Origin: CAYWXV01 sp964462535
GTDB lineage: Bacteria; Bacteroidota; Ignavibacteria; OLB7
Assembly (NCBI GenBank): GCA_964462535.1
Contig: CAYWXV010000018.1
Coordinates: 1-64,000 of the forward strand
Direction of reading: 5' to 3'
Length of the DNA: 64,000 bases
Positions 18,710-28,154 of the stretch are shown here, piece by piece. The position numbers and the translations under genes are program-made. A model generated the notes under the pieces. The model was not told the DNA's origin and ran no database searches. It saw only the letters and a program-made list of their open reading frames with translations. Within the stretch, counting starts at the first letter, position 1. Every line of letters begins with the position of its first letter.

Positions 18710-19391
18710 TTTGACGCGCGACGTCTGTTAGAGTAGGCGACTCAGTTCGTGAAAAGGCTGTTTTGCGTGTAAATCGACGATAGCGCAAGCACCGCGGAAG
18801 GATCTGCCGTCTGTTTAATCACGCTCCTAATAGTTGCACCGTAGATTGATTGGCTGAGTTAAGACGGATGGATCGTTGTCCCACGACCTTAGGACAGCCT
18901 TGCATGCGTTGCCGAGCGACTTGCTTGGCTCTGCTCCGCCGAATGGGAGCGAGATCCCACCACACGTGAGTATCAGGGAAGACCTGACGGGAGGACCTTA
19001 GTGCGCCCGCGTCCCCATCATGGGGGATGCGGGCGCATTCGTTGGAGTCACGGTCAACAGACGCGGTCGGGGCTTGGAGGAGCTATCTCGGGCTGGCAGG
19101 TGGCAGTCCCCAACGAATAGTGTGAGCCAAGGTTGTTTCCGTTATGACTCGTTCTTCCACCGGTATCCGGGCTCGTGTATATTGCGACCGCCTTTCGAAA
19201 AAGCCGCGATTCAGCATCATGTCGGAGCGACTCGGAACAACGAGCAATGCCGAAGTGGTAGGGGGACAGGAGCTCCGCTCCTTGCTCTGATCTCTTCCGC
19301 ATCACTCCTTGTAGACCGGCTCGTCGCCAATCCAGGCTGAGGTCCTGCGGCCACAACATCCCAAGCCATATTCCATCAGGAGAGCAGGTCA
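18710..19391 (+). other. 682-bp leader/intergenic region upstream of nrdJ
   Basis: No convincing protein gene. It holds a very stable hairpin (19002-19037) and a small inverted repeat AGGAGC/GCTCCT near 19269-19283. AGGAG at 19378-19382 acts as the ribosome binding site of nrdJ. I searched by eye for a cobalamin riboswitch (B12-box type sequence) and did not find one. The 5' half (18740-19000) contains short inverted repeats but no RNA family I recognise. Confidence 0.55.
19002..19037 (+). terminator. strong hairpin in nrdJ upstream region
   Basis: A 15-bp GC-rich stem with one G-T pair (19002-19016 with 19023-19037) and loop ATCATG. It is not followed by a T-run, so it may be a terminator for the upstream operon, a processing site or part of a structured RNA. 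Confidence 0.55.
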
Positions 19392-22300
19392 ATGAAAATT
19401 ACCCGTCGCTATACGCGGGCTGGTCAGAACGTGTACGACCAGTTTGAATACACGTACCGTTCATCGGTGCTTCGCAACCCCGACGGGTCTGTGGTTTTCG
19501 AAATGCATGATATCGAGGTTCCGAAGGGTTGGTCGCAGGTAGCTACAGATATTCTTGCGCAGAAGTATTTCCGTAAAGCCGGTGTACCTCGTCTCGATGG
19601 CGATAGGAACCCAATTCTGGATGAAGATGGATCCATCGTGTTTGGCGCGGAGAACAGTGTTCGTCAGGTCGTACATCGGCTGGCGGGCTGCTGGGCCGAT
19701 TGGGGGAGGCGGTATGGCTATTTCGATTCAGAGGAGGATGTGCAGGCGTTCTATGATGAGACAGCTTACATGCTGATGAACCAGATGGCGGCACCGAATT
19801 CGCCGCAGTGGTTCAACACGGGCCTCGCGTGGGCGTACGACATCACCGGTCCGGCCCAGGGGCACTACTTCGTCGATCCCGACTCCGGCAGACTGGCACG
19901 TTCGAAGGACGCTTATACACATCCACAGCCGCACGCCTGCTTCATTCAATCGGTGTCCGACGATCTCGTCAACGAAGGCGGGATATTCGATTTGATTACC
20001 CGTGAGGCCCGGATCTTCAAGTACGGATCCGGCACTGGATCAAACTTCTCGTCACTCCGAGGCGTTGGGGAACCATTGTCGGGTGGTGGAGTTTCGTCGG
20101 GACTCATGTCGTTCCTTAAAGTAGCGGATCGTGCGGCGGGGGCTGTCAAGTCCGGTGGTACAACGCGTCGCGCGGCGAAAATGGTGATTCTGAATGTGGA
20201 TCATCCCGACATCGAAGACTTCATCGACTGGAAGGTGCGCGAAGAGCAGAAAGTGGCGTCGCTGGTGGCCGGATCCAAGATATGCGACCTCTTCCTGAAC
20301 GAGATCATGGAGGTCGCAGGGCGTGACGGGACCGATTTCAAGACACCCGGAACCGAGCTCCACGAACTTGTGCAGGGTGCCCTTAGTCGGGGCGTTCCGA
20401 TGAACTACATCGTTCGAGCTTTGGCTCTTGTTGAGCAGGGCGAGAAGTCATATCCATTCCGCACATACAACACGCACTACGAAGGTGAGGCCTACATCAC
20501 GGTCTCCGGGCAGAACTCCAATAACTCGGTTCGCATTACAAACGAATTTATGGAGGCTGTAAACCAGGACGGTCTCTGGCAATTAACCCAGCGAACCGAT
20601 GGCAAAGTCGTCAAGACACTTCGTGCCCGCGATCTGTGGTCAAAAATCAATTATGCGGCATGGAGCTGCGCTGACCCGGGGCTCCAATACCACACGACGA
20701 TCAATGAGTGGCACACATGCCCGAAGGATGGCGAGATCCACGGCAGCAATCCGTGTAGCGAGTATATGTTCCTGGACGATACCGCATGTAATCTGGCCAG
20801 CATCAATCTGTCCCACTTCTACGATTTTCAGAAACGGCACTTCGATGTCGAGTCGTTCCGACATGCGTGCCGCATCTGGACAGTCGTGCTCGAAGTGTCG
20901 GTATTGATGGCCCAATTTCCCTCCAAGGAAATTGCGCAACGAAGCTACGACTACAGGACACTGGGTCTTGGTTACGCCAACCTTGGAACAGTGTTGATGA
21001 CTGCCGGCATCCCCTATGATTCCGATGAAGGACGTGCATGGGCGGGAGCCATAACTGCAATCATGACTGGCGAGTCGTATGCAACGTCTGCTGAAATGGC
21101 GGGACAACTCGGACCGTTCCCCGGTTTCAAGAAGAACGCGAAAAGCATGCTCCGCGTGATTCGCAATCACCGGCGGGCTGCCTGGAATGCACCGACCGCT
21201 GAGTACGAAGGGTTGACGATTACGCCCGTCGCTCTTAGCCCGCAGATGGTACCACAGAACATGTTGCAGGGAGCACGTCAATGCTGGGACAACGCTCTTG
21301 CGCTGGGTGAGTTGCACGGATATCGGAACGCCCAGACGACGGTAATTGCGCCAACGGGAACGATTGCTCTCGTGATGGACTGCGACACTACTGGAATAGA
21401 GCCCGATTTCGCAATGGTGAAGTTCAAGAAGCTGGCAGGCGGCGGCTATTTCAAGATTGTCAATGGATCTGTGCCTCGGGCGCTGCGAGCGCTTGGATAT
21501 AGCGATGCCGAAATCGTCGAGATCGAACGTTATATCAAAGGGCACGGAACACTGAGTGGTTGCCCGCACATTAATCGCGCAAGCCTGAAAGGGAAGGGCT
21601 TTACGGATGACAAGCTCGACGTTATCGATGGACAGCTCGATTCGGTGTTTGATATTCGGTTCGCATTCAATAAATGGACGCTTGGAGAGGAATTTCTCCA
21701 CAGCCTGGGATTTGATGCGGGGCAGCTGGACGAGTCGTCATTTGATTTGCTCGCTGCTCTGGGATTCACCGCATCTGAAATCGAGGAAGCCAATCGGTAC
21801 GTATGCGGTACCATGACAATTGAGGGAGCGCCCGGGCTGAAGACCGATCATCTTGCCGTGTTTGATTGTGCCAGCAAATGCGGGCGGTACGGTGAACGAT
21901 ACATCCAGTACATGGGGCACGTTCGTATGATGGCCGCTGCACAACCGTTCATTTCCGGCGCCATCTCCAAGACCATCAACATGCCCGATCATGCCTCATT
22001 GGAGGAGGTCGATCACGTCTATATGGAGTCTTGGAAGCTGATGCTTAAAGCGATCGCGTTGTACCGCGATGGCTCAAAGCTGTCGCAGCCTCTGAACGCC
22101 ACGAGCGAAACAGATCTTGTCGATGAGGTCACGCTCCGCGACGTGGGTGTGGAGGCAATGGCTATGATCGGAGGCGCTGACAGCTGGAACGAAAACGTCG
22201 GTGCAGCACAGGTGCATGAACAGATTGTGGAGAAAGTCTACCATCGTGCGGAGCGTCGACGTCTTCCCAAAAGGCGACATGGTTTCGTCAGAGAGGCGAT

Positions 22301-22922
22301 CGTCGGTGGGCACAAGGTGTTTATCCGGACGGGCGAGTACGACGATGGAACGTTGGGTGAAGTCTTCATCGATATGTACAAGGAGGGGGCGAGCTTCAAG
22401 GGACTGCTCAACTGTTTTGCCGTGCTGGCCTCGAAGGCTCTCCAATTCGGCATGCCGCTCGAGAAGATGGTCGACACATTTACGTTCACACGATTCGAGC
22501 CAGCTGGACCCGTGTATGGGCACGAGGCCATCAAGAGCACGACGTCGATTATCGACTATGTATTCCGAGCCCTCGGCTACGAGTATCTGGGACGGACGGA
22601 CTTTGTTCACGTTAAGGCCGTGGACGAGATACATGCTGAGGGTTCGGGTGCCGAAGGGAGCGGCGGCGGTGTCCGGGGTAAGCTCTCGCCTGGCCAGGAG
22701 TTGTACAAGCGACAGAAGCGAAGCAATTCCCCTGAGCAAGCCGCTCCCGCTACAAGTCTGCAGCGGGTTCACCAGATCGATGAGGGCGCTCAGAAGATGA
22801 AGAGTGCCAAGGCGCAAGGATATACGGGCGATCAATGTCTGAATTGCGGATCCATGCGCGTCAAGCAGAATGGTGCTTGCCATGTTTGCGAGGATTGCGG
22901 CACAACGAGCGGTTGTTCGTGA
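19392..22922 (+). CDS. nrdJ: adenosylcobalamin-dependent ribonucleotide reductase (class II)
   Basis: 1176 residues, a full-length long-form NrdJ. It reduces ribonucleotides to deoxyribonucleotides using a radical generated from adenosylcobalamin, so it needs neither oxygen nor a second subunit. The radical cysteine is C455 in NPCSEY, with N453 and E457. The redox pair is C183 (PHACFIQ) and C466 (DTACNLASINL). APTGTIA-type phosphate-binding residues lie near 652. The C-terminal 30 residues form a Cys-rich, zinc-ribbon-like tail with CLNCG, CHVCEDCG and a final cysteine at 1175. The start ATG has AGGAG nine bases upstream. It is a monocistronic gene between a long leader and a strong terminator. 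Confidence 0.97.
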   Translation: MKITRRYTRAGQNVYDQFEYTYRSSVLRNPDGSVVFEMHDIEVPKGWSQVATDILAQKYFRKAGVPRLDGDRNPILDEDGSIVFGAENSVRQVVHRLAGCWADWGRRYGYFDSEEDVQAFYDETAYMLMNQMAAPNSPQWFNTGLAWAYDITGPAQGHYFVDPDSGRLARSKDAYTHPQPHACFIQSVSDDLVNEGGIFDLITREARIFKYGSGTGSNFSSLRGVGEPLSGGGVSSGLMSFLKVADRAAGAVKSGGTTRRAAKMVILNVDHPDIEDFIDWKVREEQKVASLVAGSKICDLFLNEIMEVAGRDGTDFKTPGTELHELVQGALSRGVPMNYIVRALALVEQGEKSYPFRTYNTHYEGEAYITVSGQNSNNSVRITNEFMEAVNQDGLWQLTQRTDGKVVKTLRARDLWSKINYAAWSCADPGLQYHTTINEWHTCPKDGEIHGSNPCSEYMFLDDTACNLASINLSHFYDFQKRHFDVESFRHACRIWTVVLEVSVLMAQFPSKEIAQRSYDYRTLGLGYANLGTVLMTAGIPYDSDEGRAWAGAITAIMTGESYATSAEMAGQLGPFPGFKKNAKSMLRVIRNHRRAAWNAPTAEYEGLTITPVALSPQMVPQNMLQGARQCWDNALALGELHGYRNAQTTVIAPTGTIALVMDCDTTGIEPDFAMVKFKKLAGGGYFKIVNGSVPRALRALGYSDAEIVEIERYIKGHGTLSGCPHINRASLKGKGFTDDKLDVIDGQLDSVFDIRFAFNKWTLGEEFLHSLGFDAGQLDESSFDLLAALGFTASEIEEANRYVCGTMTIEGAPGLKTDHLAVFDCASKCGRYGERYIQYMGHVRMMAAAQPFISGAISKTINMPDHASLEEVDHVYMESWKLMLKAIALYRDGSKLSQPLNATSETDLVDEVTLRDVGVEAMAMIGGADSWNENVGAAQVHEQIVEKVYHRAERRRLPKRRHGFVREAIVGGHKVFIRTGEYDDGTLGEVFIDMYKEGASFKGLLNCFAVLASKALQFGMPLEKMVDTFTFTRFEPAGPVYGHEAIKSTTSIIDYVFRALGYEYLGRTDFVHVKAVDEIHAEGSGAEGSGGGVRGKLSPGQELYKRQKRSNSPEQAAPATSLQRVHQIDEGAQKMKSAKAQGYTGDQCLNCGSMRVKQNGACHVCEDCGTTSGCS

Positions 22923-22950
22923 CGTTGCCTGGATAGGAACGTAAACACAA

Positions 22951-22984
22951 TGGGGGTGTCGGATATTTCCGACACCCCCATTTG
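22951..22984. terminator. bidirectional rho-independent terminator
   Basis: A perfect 13-bp stem (22951-22963 with 22968-22980) and loop TATT. It is flanked by ACACAA on the left and TTTGCTT on the right, so both strands have a T-rich tail. It sits between the convergent nrdJ and Gre-like genes. Confidence 0.92.
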
Positions 22985-23020
22985 CTTACTGGCTACCTGT
23001 TTACACTGGCAAATAGCCGA

Positions 23021-23545
23021 TCACGACTCTTCAGATATTGCCTCAATAGACACAACCGTCAGCTCCAGATCCCCAATTGGACGATGCCAAACGGCGGTTT
23101 CTCCAACTCGCCTTGTCATGAGAGCTCTGGCCAGTGGTGAGAAACAACTCACGCGATCGTGCTCGGGATCGGTCTCGTCTTCCCCGACAATCTCATAGCG
23201 CGTGATCTCGCCGTTCTGATCTCGCACTGTCACGGCCGAGCCAAAATGTACTCTGTCCGGAGCGGCCACGGACGAATCCACGATGATCGCACGAGCGATC
23301 CTTCCTTCCAGGTATCTAATCCTCTGCTCCACACGAGCTAGCTCAATCTCTGACGCAGCCGCGTTTGCACCCCCTTTCTCCACGAGATCGGCAAGAGGAG
23401 GTCGGGTTTGATGTCGCAGCCGGTCGAGTTCTGCATTTAGCATGCGCAAACCGTTGGGCGTGATGTATCCGGGATTGCTCGACTGCGGAATCTCTGGCAA
23501 CTCCTCCAGATGCTCACTGTCTTCGTCGATGAACGCGCTGCTCAT
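23021..23545 (-). CDS. GreA/GreB-family transcription factor with degenerate coiled-coil tip
   Basis: 174 residues. An acidic 25-residue leader precedes the Gre N-domain (GYITPNGLRMLNAELDRL, then VEQRIRYLEGRIARA). The C-terminal FKBP-like domain spans about 98-168 (VHFGSAVTVRD, GEDETDPEHDRVS, SPLARALM, VWHRPIGDLELTVVSI) and matches Gre proteins that bind the RNA polymerase secondary channel. By eye the tip motif GDxxEN of GreA/GreB is replaced by GGANAA (58-63), and the coiled coil is about four residues shorter. Both catalytic acidic residues appear lost. It may therefore bind polymerase without stimulating transcript cleavage. It is the last gene of the group with rsmG. Confidence 0.88.
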   Translation of the reverse strand: MSSAFIDEDSEHLEELPEIPQSSNPGYITPNGLRMLNAELDRLRHQTRPPLADLVEKGGANAAASEIELARVEQRIRYLEGRIARAIIVDSSVAAPDRVHFGSAVTVRDQNGEITRYEIVGEDETDPEHDRVSCFSPLARALMTRRVGETAVWHRPIGDLELTVVSIEAISEES

Positions 23546-23563
23546 GGGTTGATTGTTTATTCG

Positions 23564-24229
23564 TTATGCGGAAGGCCCAACAACCTTGACCACTTTCTTT
23601 TCCTCACTTGCAAACCAATCGACGCCACGCACGCGGAGTGGAATGACTGCAATTGAGGCTCCAGGAAACTTTGTCTGCGCCTGCCGAATTTCCTCCGTCA
23701 ATTCACCCCCCTTCAACGTGAGAAGTGGTGATTGCGGGCGAAGGATCGGGAGGGACCACTTCATCAGGTCGACCAACGGGGCTGTCGCGCGGGAGACCAC
23801 GAGGTCGTAAGGACCCTTCAGTTTGGCGTCGTTCACAAGTTCCTCAGCTCGTAGACGAACAGCGCGAAGTCCTTGTTGTGTCACGTGGCCAGCTATCATG
23901 CCCGTGGTCGAGACCTTCTTTGCTATCGAATCCAGAAGAGTCACATCGTACTTCGGGTTCACGATCTTCAGTGGAATTCCGGGAAGTCCGCCACCCGTTC
24001 CGATGTCAATCACTCTGCCTGATTTTGGCATCGCGCCCGTAAAGAAGAGGGCGACGGAATGAAGCATGTGGTGCAGCCAGATCTGGTCTGTGTCGCGCCT
24101 CGATATGAGATTCACGCGCTCGTTCCAATAGAGTATGTCTCCAACAAACCGCTCGAACTGTGCCATCTGTTCCTGGGACAGCACCAGACCATTGGCCGAA
24201 CAAATCGACCAGAACTCAATTTCATCCAC
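23564..24229 (-). CDS. rsmG: 16S rRNA (guanine-N7)-methyltransferase RsmG
   Basis: 221 residues from a GTG at 24229. The class I methyltransferase fold has the SAM motif VIDIGTGGGLPGIPLKI (73-89) and the RsmG hallmarks YWNERVNLISRRD (about 34-46), LLDSIAKKV and VVSRATAPL. By family it methylates G527 of 16S rRNA in the 530 loop; its loss gives low-level streptomycin resistance in other bacteria. It lies 18 bp upstream of the Gre-like gene on the same strand. Confidence 0.95.
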   Translation of the reverse strand: MDEIEFWSICSANGLVLSQEQMAQFERFVGDILYWNERVNLISRRDTDQIWLHHMLHSVALFFTGAMPKSGRVIDIGTGGGLPGIPLKIVNPKYDVTLLDSIAKKVSTTGMIAGHVTQQGLRAVRLRAEELVNDAKLKGPYDLVVSRATAPLVDLMKWSLPILRPQSPLLTLKGGELTEEIRQAQTKFPGASIAVIPLRVRGVDWFASEEKKVVKVVGPSA

Positions 24230-24325
24230 GTTTGGTGTAGTGATCGTCAGTGATGTCGGGTCCGTGTGCGCGGGGTGTAGCCCGGAGTGGACATGAAGGT
24301 ACGGGTTTGACTCAACATGTCCCGG

Positions 24326-25237
24326 CTAGCAGGAGGCTGGCGAAAGCAATTGCAGACTTTCCAAAGTATCTCGCATCTCGGATCGATGCTCTTCCGACAA
24401 TCCCACCAACGGGAGGCGGAAATGAGCGCCCGAGAATACGCCCATCATGTGTAACGCTTCCTTGACAGGGACCGGATTCGTTTCGATAAAATTGGTGCGC
24501 ATCAGTTTCAGCAATTGCAAATGGAACGACCTCGCAGTTGAAAAGTCCCCGGCAAGTGCCGAGCGCACCATTTGTCCAAACTCTCTCGGGGCTTGATTGC
24601 TTGCAACCGCAATGACGCCCTGAGCGCCCAATGCGATCAACGGCAGAGTCAGGCTGTCTTCTCCGCTTAAAACTGCGAAGGGATCAGGCGCATCTCGAAT
24701 GATCATCGCACATTGTTCCAGGTCCCCGGATGCTTCCTTGATCGCAACGATATTCGCGTGTTGTCGCGCGAGCTTCACCGTTGTCTCCGCCCCCATGTTC
24801 ACTCCCGTTCGCGCTGGAACGTTATAGAGAATGACCGGGAGGTCGGGGAGGGACGAAGCAATGGCGGCAAAATGCTGGCGAAGCCCTTCCTGTGTAGGCT
24901 TGTTGTAGTATGGACAGACAACGAGCACGCCATCGACACCAAGTCGTTGGGCTTCGCGGCTGAGATCTATCGTCTGCGATGTGACGTTCGAGCCCGTACC
25001 GGCGAAGACCTTCGGCCGATAGTGTGAAGAGGTGCGAGCGCGCGCGACGGTGAACTCAATAACGGAAAGGCGCTCGTCGTTCGACATTGTCGCTGACTCT
25101 CCAGTTGATCCGCATGGAACAAGGGCTTCGATGCCGGCGGACAGCTGGTAGTCGATTAGACGGCCGAGGCTCTCATAGTCGACGGCTCCGTCGGGAAGAA
25201 ACGGAGTTGAGAGTGCGGTGCCCGTACCGTTAAACAT
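24326..25237 (-). CDS. dapA: 4-hydroxy-tetrahydrodipicolinate synthase
   Basis: 303 residues, the usual length for this TIM-barrel aldolase. It has the substrate loop GSTGESATMS (43-52), the proton-relay tyrosine Y138 in LYNVPARTG and the Schiff-base lysine K167 in AIKEASGDL. It condenses pyruvate with aspartate semialdehyde, the first committed step of lysine and diaminopimelate synthesis for peptidoglycan. It lies 40 bp after dapB on the same strand, so the two consecutive pathway enzymes share an operon. Confidence 0.96.
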   Translation of the reverse strand: MFNGTGTALSTPFLPDGAVDYESLGRLIDYQLSAGIEALVPCGSTGESATMSNDERLSVIEFTVARARTSSHYRPKVFAGTGSNVTSQTIDLSREAQRLGVDGVLVVCPYYNKPTQEGLRQHFAAIASSLPDLPVILYNVPARTGVNMGAETTVKLARQHANIVAIKEASGDLEQCAMIIRDAPDPFAVLSGEDSLTLPLIALGAQGVIAVASNQAPREFGQMVRSALAGDFSTARSFHLQLLKLMRTNFIETNPVPVKEALHMMGVFSGAHFRLPLVGLSEEHRSEMRDTLESLQLLSPASC

Positions 25238-25277
25238 GGTAGTGTTCTGTTTGTTGGCTATTCAATACTGCGCTCGT

Positions 25278-26030
25278 TCACTCGCTGCTCGGGACGCCCA
25301 CGACGTCCGTTTCGAATCGGTAGATACCCGGTGCCTGACTGGTGAGCCAGCGCGCCGCAACCAAGGCTCCGGATGCAAAACCGCTTCGACTACGCGCACG
25401 GTGCGTGAGCTCGATAGTATCGGCCTCGGAATCGAAGTACACCGTGTGCGTTCCCGGGGTATCACCAACACGAGTGCTCGACACGTGTAGCGCCGACTCG
25501 TCAATGCGGCCGTGGGACGTCTCCAGCAAACATCTTGTCTTTTCCGGTATGTGCTCAAGGATCGTCTCTGCGAGATTGAGCGCAGTTCCGCTTGGTGAGT
25601 CCATCTTTCGCCTGTGATGGAGCTCGTGGAGGGCAACATCATAATACGAGAAGCGGCCAACGAGTCGAGCGGCGTGACGCACGACGGAAAGAAACACGGT
25701 GACGCCAACGGAGAAATTGCTTCCGTAAATCAGGCGTCCATTAGTTCTCTCGACGATCGCATGCACTTTTTCGAGATCGCGCAGCCAGCCTGTAGTGCCC
25801 ACGACCATTGGGACACCGGTGGATAGAACAGCCTCTATGTTATCGAGAACGGCAAGGGGATGCGTGAAATCGATAGCCACATCGCACACCGTTTGGCTAA
25901 CAAACGGTCGCACGCGAGTGAATCTGTCCACCACGGTGCAATGGTGTGCGGGTGCAACCTGCTCTATTGCATGTCCCATTGCGCCATAACCAATCAGCAC
26001 CAAACGCAGATCCGGGGATAACTCAGCCAT
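25278..26030 (-). CDS. dapB: 4-hydroxy-tetrahydrodipicolinate reductase
   Basis: About 250 residues from the ATG at 26030, chosen because it places the nucleotide-binding motif (LIGYGAMGHAIE) near the N-terminus; an upstream frame extends to 26081. Family motifs are GTTGW, SNFSVGVTVF (with the conserved SNFS) and ELHHRRKMDSPSGTALNLA, carrying the catalytic His and Lys. It reduces the DapA product with NAD(P)H. It heads the minus-strand run dapB-dapA-rsmG-gre and is divergent from the glycosyltransferase gene, leaving a shared upstream region of about 55-70 bp. Confidence 0.95.
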   Translation of the reverse strand: MAELSPDLRLVLIGYGAMGHAIEQVAPAHHCTVVDRFTRVRPFVSQTVCDVAIDFTHPLAVLDNIEAVLSTGVPMVVGTTGWLRDLEKVHAIVERTNGRLIYGSNFSVGVTVFLSVVRHAARLVGRFSYYDVALHELHHRRKMDSPSGTALNLAETILEHIPEKTRCLLETSHGRIDESALHVSSTRVGDTPGTHTVYFDSEADTIELTHRARSRSGFASGALVAARWLTSQAPGIYRFETDVVGVPSSE

Positions 26031-26086
26031 GAATAGGGATGTATCCGAGGAAGGTGACAGGGGCAGGGTGAAGGTAGGCAAAAGGG

Positions 26087-27163
26087 ATGTATCTTCACTA
26101 CATGCCGATCCTTACTCCTGCTGCAGAGCTTCATCGGATACTTATCTCGCGTACTGACGGCCTGGGGGACGTCATCTGTACGCTTCCCATCGCGACTGCT
26201 GTCAAGGCCACTCTACCGGACGTGGAGCTCGGATTCATGGTAACGCCTTACACAGCGCCGATCGTGCGACGAATCAAGGAGATCAACGACGTACTCACGA
26301 TCTCGCAGTTGAGGAAGGGCACACATCTGTTCCGGATATACCGACCGGACGCCGTGGTGTTTGCGCGTCCGGAATTCCGCCTCGCCGTGGACGCTCTCCT
26401 GGCGAGAATCGATGTTCGTGTCGGTACAGGGTACCGATTCTATTCAGGCTTGTTCACCAGGTGGGTGTACGATCACCGGCGCAAGGGGACAAAGCACGAG
26501 GTCGAGTACTCGGTTAACCTCCTCGGGCCGCTGCTTGGGGGTCCGTTCCGTGTGGAGATGCCGGAGCTTCTCGTGTCGGACGGAGGTGCGGCGGAACGAG
26601 ATCGCAGGCTTAGCGAGTCCGGGATCGTTGGCGAATACGTTGTGATTCATCCGGGGAGCCGTGGATCGGCTGGGATATGGCCGGCCCAGAAGTACGGCCT
26701 CGTCGCGCGTGGTCTCCTTCGCGACCATTCTGACCTGACCGTCGTTGTTACAGCCGGACCCGGCGAGTCAGACCTAGTACGGCGTGTAGTTGAAGAAGCT
26801 GGGGGCCTTGGTAAAGTCGTTGCTCTTGAAGGACTGTCGCTTGATGGCTTCAGCGAGCTCCTAAGACATGCGCGAGGGGTTGTGGGCAGTTCGTCCGGCC
26901 CAGCGCACCTCGCAGCCCTCGTGAGAACCCCAGTCGTTGGACTGTACCCCGGGCTCCCACCAATGTGGCCTGCTCGGTGGGCACCATTTGGTGATCATGT
27001 GACCACCCTAGTTGCGCATCCGGACGAACCGTTGTGTGTTGAGTGCGGAAGGAGTCACGAGGCGGAGAATTGTGTTGTTCGAATAGACCACACGAGGGTA
27101 TTGGATGCCTGTCGAGGAATGCTGCAGGGAAAGGACCTTGGGACGGCGGACTATATTTCATAG
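26087..27163 (+). CDS. glycosyltransferase family 9 (heptosyltransferase-like)
   Basis: 358 residues from the ATG at 26087; an ATG at 26102 would start five residues later. The N-terminal half begins with ILISRTDGLGDVICTLP, the signature of ADP-heptose:LPS heptosyltransferases. The C-terminal half has VIHPGSRGSAGIWP, the sugar-nucleotide loop VGSSSGPAHLAALVRTPVVGLYP, and CVECGRSH near the end. By family it adds a heptose to the inner core of lipopolysaccharide on the cytoplasmic face of the inner membrane. No other LPS genes are nearby. Confidence 0.9.
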   Translation: MYLHYMPILTPAAELHRILISRTDGLGDVICTLPIATAVKATLPDVELGFMVTPYTAPIVRRIKEINDVLTISQLRKGTHLFRIYRPDAVVFARPEFRLAVDALLARIDVRVGTGYRFYSGLFTRWVYDHRRKGTKHEVEYSVNLLGPLLGGPFRVEMPELLVSDGGAAERDRRLSESGIVGEYVVIHPGSRGSAGIWPAQKYGLVARGLLRDHSDLTVVVTAGPGESDLVRRVVEEAGGLGKVVALEGLSLDGFSELLRHARGVVGSSSGPAHLAALVRTPVVGLYPGLPPMWPARWAPFGDHVTTLVAHPDEPLCVECGRSHEAENCVVRIDHTRVLDACRGMLQGKDLGTADYIS

Positions 27164-27308
27164 GTATCGCTGGTGTGGGGACCTTGCTCATCAAACCTAA
27201 CGTGCTTCTACCCTACCAATTGGACGCAAGAAAAGTACCGAGTCCGTTGCGGCGCGATCCATCGAGCAGCCACACGACTCACACCACCTAGTCAGGCGAA
27301 GTACGGCA

Positions 27309-28154
27309 ATGAATCACTCTCTTTCTTTTCCTCGATTTTTCAGCGTTTTCGTGATTGGTGTTGTCGCCATCGGGAGTGCCGTATTCCTCACTGCCTCCGC
27401 TGACGATTCCTCATATGTCCTGGATCGATACGACCAGGGCGCGCTCCGCGTATCGCAAAACAGCGCATTTGGATACGGGGAGAAGCTCACATTCAACGTC
27501 GGCTACAAGTTTATCATCGCCGGAACCGCGACGATGCAGATTGGGCAGAGGCCGGCTAGCGTTGGAGGGCGGCCCTGCTATGAGGTAGCCTTTGACGTAA
27601 CGACGACGCCAAACTTCGACAAGGTCTTTCGCGTGCGAGACAGATACCGAACGTACATTGACCAGGATGGGGTCTTCCCCTGGCGATTCGAACAAACTGT
27701 GCGTGAAGGAAAGTATTCCAGGGACTTTTCCGCTAACATCGATCAACGATCGCACGTTGCGAAGACCACGGAAGGGTCCTTCCGAGTACCTCCGTTTGTG
27801 CATGACATACTTAGCGCATTCTACTACGTCAGGACGCTTAACCTCGGGTCGATGTCAAAGGGACAGAGTTTTCAATTGCAGAATTTCTACGGAAAACAGG
27901 CGTATGAGCTCCGTGTGAAGGTCCTTGGAAAGGACAGGGTCAAGGTGGATGCGGGAACTTTCGATTGCGTAGTAGTTGAGCCGCTGGTGCAGGAGGGTGG
28001 GCTTTTCAAAAGCGAGGGACGAATCATAGTGTGGCTCAGCGACGACGCGCTGAAGATTCCCGTCAAAGTCAGTGCAAAGGTGCCGGTTGGAGCAATAGAA
28101 GGGCGATTGACATCATATAGCGGGCTCCGTGGCGCGCTTAGTTCGAAGCAGTAG
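27309..28154 (+). CDS. DUF3108 domain-containing periplasmic protein
   Basis: 281 residues with a signal peptide or N-terminal membrane anchor (residues 10-31). The remainder matches DUF3108: FGYGEKLTFNVGYKFIIAG, ATMQIG, a central VFRVRDRYRTYID, TFDCVVVEP and IIVWLSDDALKIPVKVS. The fold is a beta-rich periplasmic one of unknown function, often near envelope genes. It lies 145 bp after the glycosyltransferase and ends before a terminator. Confidence 0.88.
   Translation: MNHSLSFPRFFSVFVIGVVAIGSAVFLTASADDSSYVLDRYDQGALRVSQNSAFGYGEKLTFNVGYKFIIAGTATMQIGQRPASVGGRPCYEVAFDVTTTPNFDKVFRVRDRYRTYIDQDGVFPWRFEQTVREGKYSRDFSANIDQRSHVAKTTEGSFRVPPFVHDILSAFYYVRTLNLGSMSKGQSFQLQNFYGKQAYELRVKVLGKDRVKVDAGTFDCVVVEPLVQEGGLFKSEGRIIVWLSDDALKIPVKVSAKVPVGAIEGRLTSYSGLRGALSSKQ

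Noticed and set aside
18710..19391. Cobalamin riboswitch, tmRNA, SRP RNA or RNase P RNA upstream of nrdJ
   Set aside because: None of the conserved core sequences of these RNAs is visible; only generic hairpins remain.
20640..21701. 353-codon minus-strand frame inside nrdJ
   Set aside because: It is antisense to a strongly conserved gene, has no motifs, and arises from codon bias.
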